Source: a bacterium
GTDB taxonomy: Bacteria; Bacillota_I; Bacilli_A; RF39; UBA660
Reading direction: 5' to 3'
DNA length: 64,000 bases
Assembly: GCA_004563275.1 (NCBI GenBank)
Contig: SFSZ01000005.1
Coordinates: 24,039 to 88,038, forward strand
The translations under genes and the position numbers were made by a program. Shown here piece by piece: positions 25,260-32,553 of this stretch. The notes beneath the pieces are model-generated. The model saw only the letters and a list, made by a program, of their open reading frames with translations, ran no database searches and was not told the origin of the DNA. Numbering within the stretch: position 1 is the stretch's first letter; the number at the start of each line of letters is the position of its first letter.

Positions 25260-26315
25260 ATGCTTACATTATTATATTTAATATTAATTCTTGGACTTTT
25301 AATATTCGTTCATGAATTTGGTCATTTTATAGCAGCTAAGAGTATTGGAGTATATGTATCTGAATTTGCTTTAGGTATGGGTCCAAAGATTTTTAGTTTT
25401 AAGAGAAAGAAACATAATGATCCAACTGAGTATTCTTTAAGATTATTTCCAATTGGTGGTTTTTGTGCCATGGCTGGAGAAGTTGATGAAGATAATAAGG
25501 AATTAAAACTTAAGAAAAGTCAATATATGTGTAATAGAAGTAAATGGGAAAGAGTACTTATTTTAGTTGCTGGGGTAACTATGAATATATTACTTGCAAT
25601 TGTACTTTTATTCTTACAAGCTATTATTTGGGGAACTAGTGAACAAAAATCTGTAGTTGGTTATGTTCCAGAAGGTTATCCGGTAGCTAAAGCTGGCATT
25701 GAAGTTGGCGATAAGATTATAGGTATTAATGGTTATAGAGTTAATACTTGGGATAAACTTACTTTAGTTCTTAATTTAAAGAATAAAAATGATAGTTATG
25801 AATTTAAAGTAGAGAAAAAAGATGGTAGTGTTAAAACTTATGATATTAAACCAGTTAAAGAAAAGAATGCAGATGGACAAGAAGTTACTGTATTTGGAGT
25901 AGGTGCTGGTAATAAGGTTTATACAGGATTTGGTAATGCGATTAAATATGCTTTTACTAAGTTAGGTTCTATTGTATCTACTATGTGGTTAATTATAATT
26001 AATTTATTTACTGGTAAACTTGGTATGAGTAATTTATCTGGTCCAGTTGGAATGTATACGATTGTCGAAAGTGCAAAGAGTGCTTGGGTAAATATTGTTT
26101 ATTTAACTGCTTATTTAAGTATTAATTTAGCGGTTATTAATATTATTCCATTCCCAGCTTTTGATGGTGGTAGAGTATTATTTGTAGCAATTGAAGCTAT
26201 TAAAGGTAGTAAGGTTGATCCTAAGGTTGAGAATATGTTTCATACGGTTGGTTTCTTCTTATTAATGCTTTTAATGGTTTATATAACTATTAATGATATT
26301 ATTAGGATAGCTTAG
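25260..26315 (+). CDS. rseP: Site-2 intramembrane protease RseP/RasP
   Basis: Zinc protease that cuts anti-sigma factors and leftover signal peptides in the membrane. The 351-residue protein has HEFGH in the first membrane segment (residue ~18), the GPKIFSF-type loop, a PDZ domain (about 115-200, YPVAKAGIEVGDKI) and the second metal motif NIIPFPAFDGGR near 300. GGAGGATGAG precedes ATG 25260. A terminator follows at once. Confidence 0.96.
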   Translation: MLTLLYLILILGLLIFVHEFGHFIAAKSIGVYVSEFALGMGPKIFSFKRKKHNDPTEYSLRLFPIGGFCAMAGEVDEDNKELKLKKSQYMCNRSKWERVLILVAGVTMNILLAIVLLFLQAIIWGTSEQKSVVGYVPEGYPVAKAGIEVGDKIIGINGYRVNTWDKLTLVLNLKNKNDSYEFKVEKKDGSVKTYDIKPVKEKNADGQEVTVFGVGAGNKVYTGFGNAIKYAFTKLGSIVSTMWLIIINLFTGKLGMSNLSGPVGMYTIVESAKSAWVNIVYLTAYLSINLAVINIIPFPAFDGGRVLFVAIEAIKGSKVDPKVENMFHTVGFFLLMLLMVYITINDIIRIA

Positions 26316-26339
26316 ACTTCTTAGGAAGTCTTTTTTTTC
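26314..26339 (+). terminator. Intrinsic terminator after rseP
   Basis: A 7-bp stem (AGACTTC / GAAGTCT) with TTAG loop is followed by TTTTTTT. Confidence 0.9.
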
Positions 26340-26351
26340 TTGAGTTATCAT

Positions 26352-26552
26352 TAGGAAGAAATCAGAGAAGAAGGACATGACTTATAAGATAGTCTTTTAA
26401 GAGAGTTAACGGTTGGTGAGAGTTAATAAGATGCTTATTGGTTACTACCTTTAGAGTGATATAATAATATCCGTAAGTTTGCGTTAAAAACATAAAAGTG
26501 AATTAAAAGGATGGTACCGTCGAAAGACGCCTTAGGTATCATTCTTTTTTTT
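26352..26552 (+). promoter_or_regulatory. T-box riboswitch leader of thrS (specifier ACU, Thr)
   Basis: The leader senses uncharged tRNA-Thr. It contains the stem I segment AGAGAGTTAA with GGTTGGTGAGAGTTAA, the specifier ACT at 26444-26446, and the T-box sequence AAAGGATGGTACCG at 26507-26520. ATGGTACC (26511-26518) can pair with GGTATCAT (26535-26542) and a T-run follows, forming the terminator. Stem I aligns with the serS leader of this window: both have the triplet followed by ACCTnTTAGnGTGAT, which fixes ACT and TCT as the two specifiers. Confidence 0.9.
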
Positions 26553-26563
26553 AGGAGGAATTT

Positions 26564-28333
26564 ATGATTAATATTAAAGAAAATGATGATTTAAGTAGAT
26601 TAAATCATAGTTGTGCTCATTTACTTGCACAAGCTGTAAAACATTTATATCCAAATGCGAAGTTTTGGGTAGGACCTGTAGTTGAAGAGGGATTCTATTA
26701 TGATATTGATTTAGGAGATAAAACTTTAACTATGGATGATATTCCAGCTATTGAAAAAGAAATGAAAAAGGTAGCTAAGGATGGAAAGAGAATTGTTAGA
26801 CATGAGATATCTAAAGCAGAAGCATTAGATATGTTTAAGGATGATCCATATAAGATTGATTTAATTAGTAGAATGGATGAAGACAATACTGTTATTAGTA
26901 TGTATACTCAAGGTGATTTTACTGATTTATGTAGAGGTCCTCATGTTGAAACTGTTAAAGAACTAAAACATTTTAAATTACTTAAGGTAAGTGGTGCTTA
27001 TTGGAAGGGTGACTCTAATAATAAGATGCTTCAAAGAATTTATGGTGTTTGTTTTCCAACTGAAGAAGAGTTAGAGGCTTATTTACAAGAACTTGCTGAT
27101 GCTCAAGAAAGAGATCATCGTAAGATTGGTAAAGATTTAGAGTTGTTTATGTCTGATGATTTAGTTGGTAGAGGTCTTCCAATGTTTTTACCTAATGGTT
27201 ATATTGTTTGGCAAGAGCTTGAAAACTATATTAAAGAGAAAGAGAGAAAACTTGGCTATTTACATGTTTTAACTCCGTGTGTAGGTAATGTTGAATTATA
27301 TAAGACTAGTGGTCACTGGGATCATTATAAAGATAATATGTTTCCAGCTATGGAAGTTGATGGGGAAGCATTTGTTTTAAGACCAATGAATTGTCCTCAT
27401 CATATGATGATTTATTCTAATAAGTTACATTCTTATAAGGATTTACCTATTAGAATTGGTGAGATTGCTCATGATTTTAGATATGAAGCTTCTGGTGCTG
27501 TTAAGGGGATTGAAAGAGGTAGACATTTCTGTCAAAATGATGCCCATTTATTTGTTACTCCTGAACAAATTAAGGATGAATTTAAGAGAGTTGTTGATTT
27601 GATCTTTGATGTTTATAAGGATTTTGGCATTAAGGATTATAAGTGTGTTTTATCTTTAAGAGATCCTGAAGATAAGACTAAGTATCATCCCGATGATGAG
27701 ATGTGGGATAAGGCTGAAAATGAGCTTAGAGAGGTTTTAAATGATCTTGGTATTGAATATACTGAAGAAATAGGTGAAGCTGCTTTCTATGGTCCTAAAT
27801 TAGATGTTAATGTTAAACCAGCAGTAGGTAATGAATATACTTTATCTACTTGTCAATTAGATTTCTGTTTACCGGCTAAATTTAATTTAAAATATATTGA
27901 TGAAAATGGTGAAAGAAAGACTCCAGTTGTTTTACATAGAGCTATTTTAGGTTCTTTAGATAGATTTATGGCTTATATTTTAGAGGAAACTAAGGGTGCT
28001 CTTCCAGTATGGCTTAGTCCAGTTCAAGCTAATATTATTCCAGTTAATAATGAATATCATTTAGAATACGCTAAGGAATTATTTGCTTTATTAGAAAAAG
28101 AAAATGTTAGAGTTAAATTAGATGATCGTAATGAGAAGTTAACTTATAAGATGAGAGAAAGTCAAACTAAGAAGATTCCTTATACAATTATTTTAGGTGA
28201 TAAGGAAGTTAGTGCGAAAGAAGTAACTGTTAGATTACATGGTACTAATGAAAATATTACTTTAGGTAGAGATGAATTTGTTTCTAAAGTTAAAGAAGTT
28301 ATTGATAATAAAAATTTAAAATATGATTTATAA
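26564..28333 (+). CDS. thrS: Threonyl-tRNA synthetase, form lacking the N-terminal TGS domain
   Basis: Charges tRNA-Thr. The 589-residue protein begins directly in the SAD editing region (LNHSCAHLLAQAVKHLYP with the H-x-x-x-H pair), continues with the class II catalytic core (FLPNGYIVWQELE, RPMNCPHHMMIYSNKLHSY, FRYEASGAVKGIERGR, CQNDAHLF) and ends with the anticodon-binding domain. About 55 residues are missing at the front compared with B. subtilis ThrRS (643), corresponding to the TGS domain. GGAGGA just before ATG 26564, right after the T-box terminator, supports this start. Confidence 0.95.
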   Translation: MINIKENDDLSRLNHSCAHLLAQAVKHLYPNAKFWVGPVVEEGFYYDIDLGDKTLTMDDIPAIEKEMKKVAKDGKRIVRHEISKAEALDMFKDDPYKIDLISRMDEDNTVISMYTQGDFTDLCRGPHVETVKELKHFKLLKVSGAYWKGDSNNKMLQRIYGVCFPTEEELEAYLQELADAQERDHRKIGKDLELFMSDDLVGRGLPMFLPNGYIVWQELENYIKEKERKLGYLHVLTPCVGNVELYKTSGHWDHYKDNMFPAMEVDGEAFVLRPMNCPHHMMIYSNKLHSYKDLPIRIGEIAHDFRYEASGAVKGIERGRHFCQNDAHLFVTPEQIKDEFKRVVDLIFDVYKDFGIKDYKCVLSLRDPEDKTKYHPDDEMWDKAENELREVLNDLGIEYTEEIGEAAFYGPKLDVNVKPAVGNEYTLSTCQLDFCLPAKFNLKYIDENGERKTPVVLHRAILGSLDRFMAYILEETKGALPVWLSPVQANIIPVNNEYHLEYAKELFALLEKENVRVKLDDRNEKLTYKMRESQTKKIPYTIILGDKEVSAKEVTVRLHGTNENITLGRDEFVSKVKEVIDNKNLKYDL

Positions 28334-28378
28334 TGATTAAAAAAATAAAAGAATACTCATAATATTGTTGGTGATAGG

Positions 28379-29032
28379 ATGGAATTATTCGCGACAGTAT
28401 TTAGAACAGTATTCTTTTATTTTTTTATTACAGTTGGTTATAGAATTATGGGTAAAAGAGAAGTTGGACAATTAGGGGTTATTGATTTGATAGTATCTAT
28501 TTTGATAGCTGAATTAGTAGCAATTAGTATTGAGAATATCGATAAGTCAATATTTTTAACAATTATTCCAATTAGTGTATTAGTTTTTATTGAAGTTTTA
28601 TTTGCATTTATATCTATTAAAAGTAGAAGATTTAGAAATATATTTAGTGGGAAACCTAGTATTATAATTAATCATGGAGTAATTAATTATAAAGAGATGG
28701 TTAAACAAAGATATAGTTTAGATGATTTACTTCTTAGTTTAAGAAGTAAATCAATTAAATCAATTGAAGATGTGGAGTATGCTTTTTTAGAGAGTAATGG
28801 TGATCTAAGTATATTTAAATATAATATTTTTAAGACTGATAGTAATTATCCAGCTCCTTTAATAATAGATGGAATTATTCAAAATAATACTTTAAAAAAT
28901 ATTAAGAAGAGTAAGATGTGGTTAAATCTTTATTTAAAGAGGCAAGGATTAGATGTTAAAGATGTTTTTTATGCTTTTTATAAAAAAAGAAAAGTTTATA
29001 TAATAAAACGTAATGATGTTATTAATGTATAA
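28379..29032 (+). CDS. DUF421 (YetF/YrbG-type) membrane protein
   Basis: 217 residues with three N-terminal membrane segments (about 7-75) followed by a cytoplasmic beta domain. YRIMGKREVGQLGVIDLIVSI near residue 21 is the family signature; SGKPSIIINHGVINYKEM and the SLDDLLLSLRSK segment follow. YetF-type proteins are found in spore and vegetative membranes and their biochemical function is unclear. GGTGATAGG precedes ATG 28379. It lies 45 nt after thrS with no terminator in between. Confidence 0.9.
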   Translation: MELFATVFRTVFFYFFITVGYRIMGKREVGQLGVIDLIVSILIAELVAISIENIDKSIFLTIIPISVLVFIEVLFAFISIKSRRFRNIFSGKPSIIINHGVINYKEMVKQRYSLDDLLLSLRSKSIKSIEDVEYAFLESNGDLSIFKYNIFKTDSNYPAPLIIDGIIQNNTLKNIKKSKMWLNLYLKRQGLDVKDVFYAFYKKRKVYIIKRNDVINV

Positions 29033-29040
29033 AGGTGTGT

Positions 29041-29092
29041 AAACTTACGTATAATTTACACCATAAAACTAGTAAACTTTACGTTAAAGTTT
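29041..29092 (+). repeat. Two copies of AAACTT(T)ACGT, the second inside an inverted repeat
   Basis: AAACTTACGT at 29041-29050 recurs as AAACTTTACGT at 29074-29084. The second copy forms the left arm of the perfect inverted repeat AAACTTTA-CGT-TAAAGTTT (29074-29092), which ends 3 nt before a TATAAT -10 box (29096-29101). The element occupies the place of the -35, so an operator is plausible. Confidence 0.5.
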
Positions 29093-29095
29093 TAT

Positions 29096-29101
29096 TATAA
29101 T
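29096..29101 (+). promoter_or_regulatory. -10 box for the 29.1-30.5 kb membrane gene pair
   Basis: TATAAT lies 13 nt before ATG 29115, with ATAGGTGTAG between. No -35 hexamer is seen; the inverted repeat takes its place. Confidence 0.5.
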
Positions 29102-29114
29102 TATAGGTGTAGTT

Positions 29115-29804
29115 ATGAAGAATTTTTTAGGAAATTTAATTAAATTAATATTAAGTATTTTAATTCTTCTTTTTGGAGAAGAGTATTTCTATAAATTTAT
29201 GAATTTTTTAGGAATTAACTTAAGTAAGATAAGTTCTAATATTGTTTCGTTAATCATTTATGTTGTGATTGCGGGATGTATATTTATTGTTTATAAAGAT
29301 GAGTTACACAGTGCTTTTATTAAATATAAGAATAAATTAGGTAGTAATCTTTTATATACAGTGATATCTTTTTTAGTTTTATTTATTGCGATTATGATTA
29401 GTAATTATATTGCTAAGTATATTGCTGGTTTAGTAAGTGTTGGATATAAGGGTTTATCTTTTATAAATATTTTTAATAGGACTTTTAGTTTAGATTTAAT
29501 TATTACAATTATTAAATCAATTATTATTATTCCTTTTGTTAAAGTAACAATATTTGTTTTAGGGGTTAATAATTTAGTTAATAGTAAGAGTGGGATATTC
29601 TTAAGTGGATTAGTTTATAGTTTATATATTTTTTATCCATTTAAAGCAGCTTTATTATATATGGTAGTTAATGCGATTGTAAGTTTTGTTTTATTTAGTA
29701 TTCTTGCTTATATTTATAAGAAAAATAATAATATTGCATTTAGTATTTTAACTTATATTTTATATGTTTTATTTGCAGGGTTATTAACAGTTAAATTTAT
29801 GTGA
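29115..29804 (+). CDS. Polytopic membrane protein of unknown function
   Basis: 229 residues with about seven hydrophobic segments and almost no soluble parts. Its length and placement of helices resemble CPBP-family proteases, and a genuine CPBP gene follows directly. However, none of the CPBP motifs (EExxxR, FxxxH, HxxxN) are present, so it could be a catalytically dead relative or something unrelated. A tentative call only. AGGTG lies upstream of ATG 29115. Confidence 0.7.
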   Translation: MKNFLGNLIKLILSILILLFGEEYFYKFMNFLGINLSKISSNIVSLIIYVVIAGCIFIVYKDELHSAFIKYKNKLGSNLLYTVISFLVLFIAIMISNYIAKYIAGLVSVGYKGLSFINIFNRTFSLDLIITIIKSIIIIPFVKVTIFVLGVNNLVNSKSGIFLSGLVYSLYIFYPFKAALLYMVVNAIVSFVLFSILAYIYKKNNNIAFSILTYILYVLFAGLLTVKFM

Positions 29805-29812
29805 GGTTAATT

Positions 29813-30514
29813 ATGAAAAGAGAAAAGATTATTAATTATGTTAAGTTAGCTGTTATTTTATATTTATTCTTTAATTTAGGATCAATTGTGGTTCTTATAT
29901 TTAGAGGATTAGGATTTAATACTAGTATATTTGATGGAGCAGATGTTGCTTATTTAAATGCTTTAGTTGAACTTATATTGTTATTTATAGTATATCTTTT
30001 ATATCATAGAAGTCTTAAGAAAGATTTAAATAGTTTTAAATTAAATTATAAAGATTATATGAATAAGATATGTGTATATTTTGCAGTGTTTTTAGGTTTA
30101 AAGATTGGTTTTGCACTTGTTAGTGGGATATTATCGGCTTTATTAGGGGTTCCAATTAGTAGTAGTGAAAATCAAAATATAATTGATAGTATTACTAATA
30201 ATGCTCCGGTGATGATGCTTATATCTACTAGTATCTTAGCTCCTTTTGTAGAGGAAAGCATTTTTAGATTAGGTTTAAGAAGTGTTATCAAAGAGAAATA
30301 TTTATTTATTGCAATTAGTGGTTTAGTGTTTGGATTTATGCATATTTTTCCAACGGAGTTACCACTTTATGTAGCTTTAATTCAGTCTATTGTGTATGTA
30401 GCAATGGGGATATGTTTAGCTTATATGTATACAGAAACTGATAATATTTGGATAACAATTATAATTCATGCTTTAAATAATTTTTTAAGTATGGCTGTGA
30501 TATTGATATTTTAA
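29813..30514 (+). CDS. CPBP-family intramembrane glutamic protease
   Basis: 233 residues of CAAX protease/bacteriocin-processing (ABI, Rce1-like) type. The three motifs are all there in order: EESIFRLGLRS, FGFMHIF and IIIHALNNFL, set in hydrophobic helices. These proteins process peptides or give self-immunity against bacteriocins; the substrate is unknown. ATG 29813 is preceded by GTGAGGTTAATT, and the upstream GTG 29801 is in frame but has no ribosome-binding site. It lies 8 nt after the previous membrane gene. Confidence 0.92.
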   Translation: MKREKIINYVKLAVILYLFFNLGSIVVLIFRGLGFNTSIFDGADVAYLNALVELILLFIVYLLYHRSLKKDLNSFKLNYKDYMNKICVYFAVFLGLKIGFALVSGILSALLGVPISSSENQNIIDSITNNAPVMMLISTSILAPFVEESIFRLGLRSVIKEKYLFIAISGLVFGFMHIFPTELPLYVALIQSIVYVAMGICLAYMYTETDNIWITIIIHALNNFLSMAVILIF

Positions 30515-30554
30515 ATGAAAGTGATTATAATAGAAGGAAATTTTGGTGATTGAA

Positions 30555-31055
30555 ATGAAAGAAATGTATGAAAATTTAGTGGGTTTTATTTATTCTCTTA
30601 GTATGGGTGATTATTTCTTCTTTATTGGAACATTCTTACTTATTGTTTTATTTGTATATATTTTATACTTAATTAAGTGTAGTGATGGTGAAGAAGCATT
30701 AAATGCCGTTAGTGATAAAAAAGATGATTTTGATATTGAAGCAGTTACTAAGGCAATTGAGAAAGATTATAAACCTGAAACTATTAGATTAACTAGTTAT
30801 GAAGAAGAACAAGAAAATAATGCAGTAATTAGTTATGAAGAATTACTTAAGAATAAAGATAAAATCTCAGTTAGTTATGATGATGAATATGAATTTGAAG
30901 AACCAACTTTAAGTGTTAAAAAGTTTGATTTAACTAATACAAGTGAAACTCCAGTTATTGATGAATCTAAATTAAAGGTTCAACTTATGAGTTATGAAAA
31001 AGAAGAAGAGTTTTTAAAAGCTTTAAAAGACTTACAAAGTAATTTAAGCCATTAA
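30555..31055 (+). CDS. Membrane-anchored acidic protein of unknown function (166 aa)
   Basis: Not recognised. One membrane segment (about 17-40, FFFIGTFLLIVLFVYILYLI) is followed by a Glu/Asp-rich cytoplasmic tail of about 120 residues with two SYEE-type repeats, and a short C-terminal helix (KEEEFLKALKDLQSNL). ATG 30555 has GGTGA 5 nt upstream and a TATAAT-like box about 25 nt upstream. The layout resembles small division or sporulation membrane adaptors, but nothing proves that. Confidence 0.75.
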   Translation: MKEMYENLVGFIYSLSMGDYFFFIGTFLLIVLFVYILYLIKCSDGEEALNAVSDKKDDFDIEAVTKAIEKDYKPETIRLTSYEEEQENNAVISYEELLKNKDKISVSYDDEYEFEEPTLSVKKFDLTNTSETPVIDESKLKVQLMSYEKEEEFLKALKDLQSNLSH

Positions 31056-31069
31056 GATGGCTTTTTTTT
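31046..31069 (+). terminator. Intrinsic terminator after the acidic membrane protein
   Basis: A 7-bp stem (AAGCCAT / ATGGCTT) with a TAAG loop containing the stop is followed by TTTTTT. Confidence 0.9.
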
Positions 31070-31109
31070 ATGCTTTATGTTATACTTGCAACGTATTGAG
31101 GTGGTTTAA

Positions 31110-32378
31110 ATGAAACTTTGGACGGAAACTTTAGGTTGTAAGGTTAATACTTATGAGACTGAAGTTATTAAAAGTGAATTTTTAAATAGTGGTTATACTT
31201 TAGCTGAAGATGTGACTGATGCAGATGTAGTAGTTGTTAATACTTGTTCTGTTACTAATCAAAGTGATGCTAAAAGTAGAAAAGTTATTAGAAGATGTAA
31301 AAGAGAAAATCCTGGGGCTGTTATTGTAGCTTGTGGTTGTAGTACGCAACATCATCAAGATGAATTAAAAGAGTTAGGTATTGATGTTTTAATTGGTAAT
31401 AAAGATAAGACTAAGGTTGTTAGTTATGTTGAAGATTTTTTAAAGGATCATAAGAAGGTATCTATTTTTTATGATTTATTACATAGTGATTTTGAAGATA
31501 TGACTATTAATCATTATGAGGATAGAACTAGGGCTTTTGTTAAGATTCAAGATGGATGTAATAATTATTGTGCTTATTGTATTATTCCTTATTTAAGGGG
31601 TACAATCCGTAATAAGGATTTTGATGTAGCAGTTAAGGAGATAAATGATTTAGCTAATAATGGGTTTAAAGAAATTGTTTTAACGGGTATTCATACAGGA
31701 AGTTATCCAAGATTAACTGAATTAATTAAAGAGATTAGTAAGAATCCTAATTTAGAAAGAATTAGAATTAGTAGTATTGAAATAACTGAGTTGGATGATG
31801 TATTTTTAGAGGAATTTAAGAATAATAAGAAGTTATGTGATCATATGCATGTACCGGTTCAAGCGGCTTGTGATAATACTTTGAAAAAAATGAATCGTAA
31901 GTATGATATGGAAAGATATATTTCAATTATTAATAAGTTAAGAGAGGTTAGACCTGATATTAATATTACAACTGATTTAATTGTAGGTTTTCCATCAGAA
32001 ACTAAGGAAGATTTTGAAGAAAGTTATAATAACGCTAAATTGATTAAATTTGGTAAGATTCATGTATTTCCTTTTTCTAAAAGAGATGGAACAGTTGCTG
32101 CTAGAATGGAAAATTTAGTTAGTGATCAAGAAAAGGATGAAAGAGCCCATAAGATGATTGAGTTATCTAATGAGTTAGAACATGATTATTATGTTAAATT
32201 TATTGGTAGATGTTTAAATGTTTTAGTAGAAGAAGTATTTGATGATCATTCTACGGGGCATACTTCTAACTATATTAAGGTTAATATTAAGGGCAAACTT
32301 GAACATAATAAGGATTACTTAGTTAAGATTACAGAGGTTGATGGAACTACTGTTTATGGGGAGGCTATTGAAAAATAG
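31110..32378 (+). CDS. mtaB: tRNA t6A37 methylthiotransferase MtaB
   Basis: Radical SAM methylthiotransferase that turns t6A37 into ms2t6A in ANN-reading tRNAs. The 422-residue protein has the N-terminal domain with TLGCKVNTYE and NTCSVTNQSD plus VACGC (three cluster cysteines), the radical SAM motif CNNYCAYCIIPYLRG near residue 150 and a C-terminal TRAM domain. The TLGCKVN and CSVT forms mark MtaB rather than MiaB. GAGGTGG lies upstream of ATG 31110. Confidence 0.95.
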   Translation: MKLWTETLGCKVNTYETEVIKSEFLNSGYTLAEDVTDADVVVVNTCSVTNQSDAKSRKVIRRCKRENPGAVIVACGCSTQHHQDELKELGIDVLIGNKDKTKVVSYVEDFLKDHKKVSIFYDLLHSDFEDMTINHYEDRTRAFVKIQDGCNNYCAYCIIPYLRGTIRNKDFDVAVKEINDLANNGFKEIVLTGIHTGSYPRLTELIKEISKNPNLERIRISSIEITELDDVFLEEFKNNKKLCDHMHVPVQAACDNTLKKMNRKYDMERYISIINKLREVRPDINITTDLIVGFPSETKEDFEESYNNAKLIKFGKIHVFPFSKRDGTVAARMENLVSDQEKDERAHKMIELSNELEHDYYVKFIGRCLNVLVEEVFDDHSTGHTSNYIKVNIKGKLEHNKDYLVKITEVDGTTVYGEAIEK

Positions 32379-32387
32379 CCTTTTTTG
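32362..32387 (+). terminator. Intrinsic terminator after mtaB
   Basis: An 8-bp stem (AGGCTATT / AATAGCCT) with GAAA loop is followed by TTTTT and overlaps the stop. The -35 hexamer of the next promoter is embedded in its loop. Confidence 0.9.
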
Positions 32388-32396
32388 TGGTATAAT
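32368..32396 (+). promoter_or_regulatory. Promoter of the candidate small RNA
   Basis: TTGAAA, a 17-bp spacer and TATAAT. The predicted start is near 32401-32403, and the next start codon is about 150 nt away. Confidence 0.75.
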
Positions 32397-32400
32397 CTAT

Positions 32401-32500
32401 AGCAACAAGGGATATTATTACTTGAAAGGGTACTAAGACATATTTTAAGTACAACTTTTGTTAATAATACTCGCTAACTAGAACAATAATTTGCTTTTTT
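32401..32500 (+). ncRNA. Candidate structured small RNA or leader, about 100 nt
   Basis: No ORF lies here. The region can fold into one long interrupted hairpin: AGCAA (32401-32405) with TTGCT (32491-32495); TATTATTA (32413-32420) with TAATAATA (32462-32469); AAAG (32425-32428) with CTTT (32455-32458); and GTACT (32430-32434) with AGTAC (32448-32452) around a 13-nt loop. The closing helix ends in a T-run, so transcription could end at about 32500. It does not match SRP RNA (no GGAA loop motif), 6S, tmRNA, a T-box or any riboswitch I know. It could also be a leader of the adhesin gene. Confidence 0.45.
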
Positions 32501-32519
32501 AGATAAAATGTGTTATAAT
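32491..32519 (+). promoter_or_regulatory. Promoter of the thioester pilin-like gene
   Basis: TTGCTT, a 17-bp spacer and TATAAT. The -35 hexamer overlaps the closing helix and T-run of the upstream RNA candidate. The start codon is 35 nt downstream. Confidence 0.75.
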
Positions 32520-32553
32520 AGCACCCGTAAACAAAAGAAAGAGGGTTTTGGTT

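Noticed and set aside
29074..29092. Terminator after the DUF421 gene
   Set aside because: The hairpin is followed directly by TATTATAAT rather than a clean T-run and sits on the promoter of the next gene, so an operator-like element is more likely.
32401..32500. Bacterial SRP RNA, 6S RNA or a known riboswitch
   Set aside because: The GGAA-type SRP loop, the long 6S bubble and the conserved cores of purine, SAM, preQ1 and c-di-GMP riboswitches are all missing.
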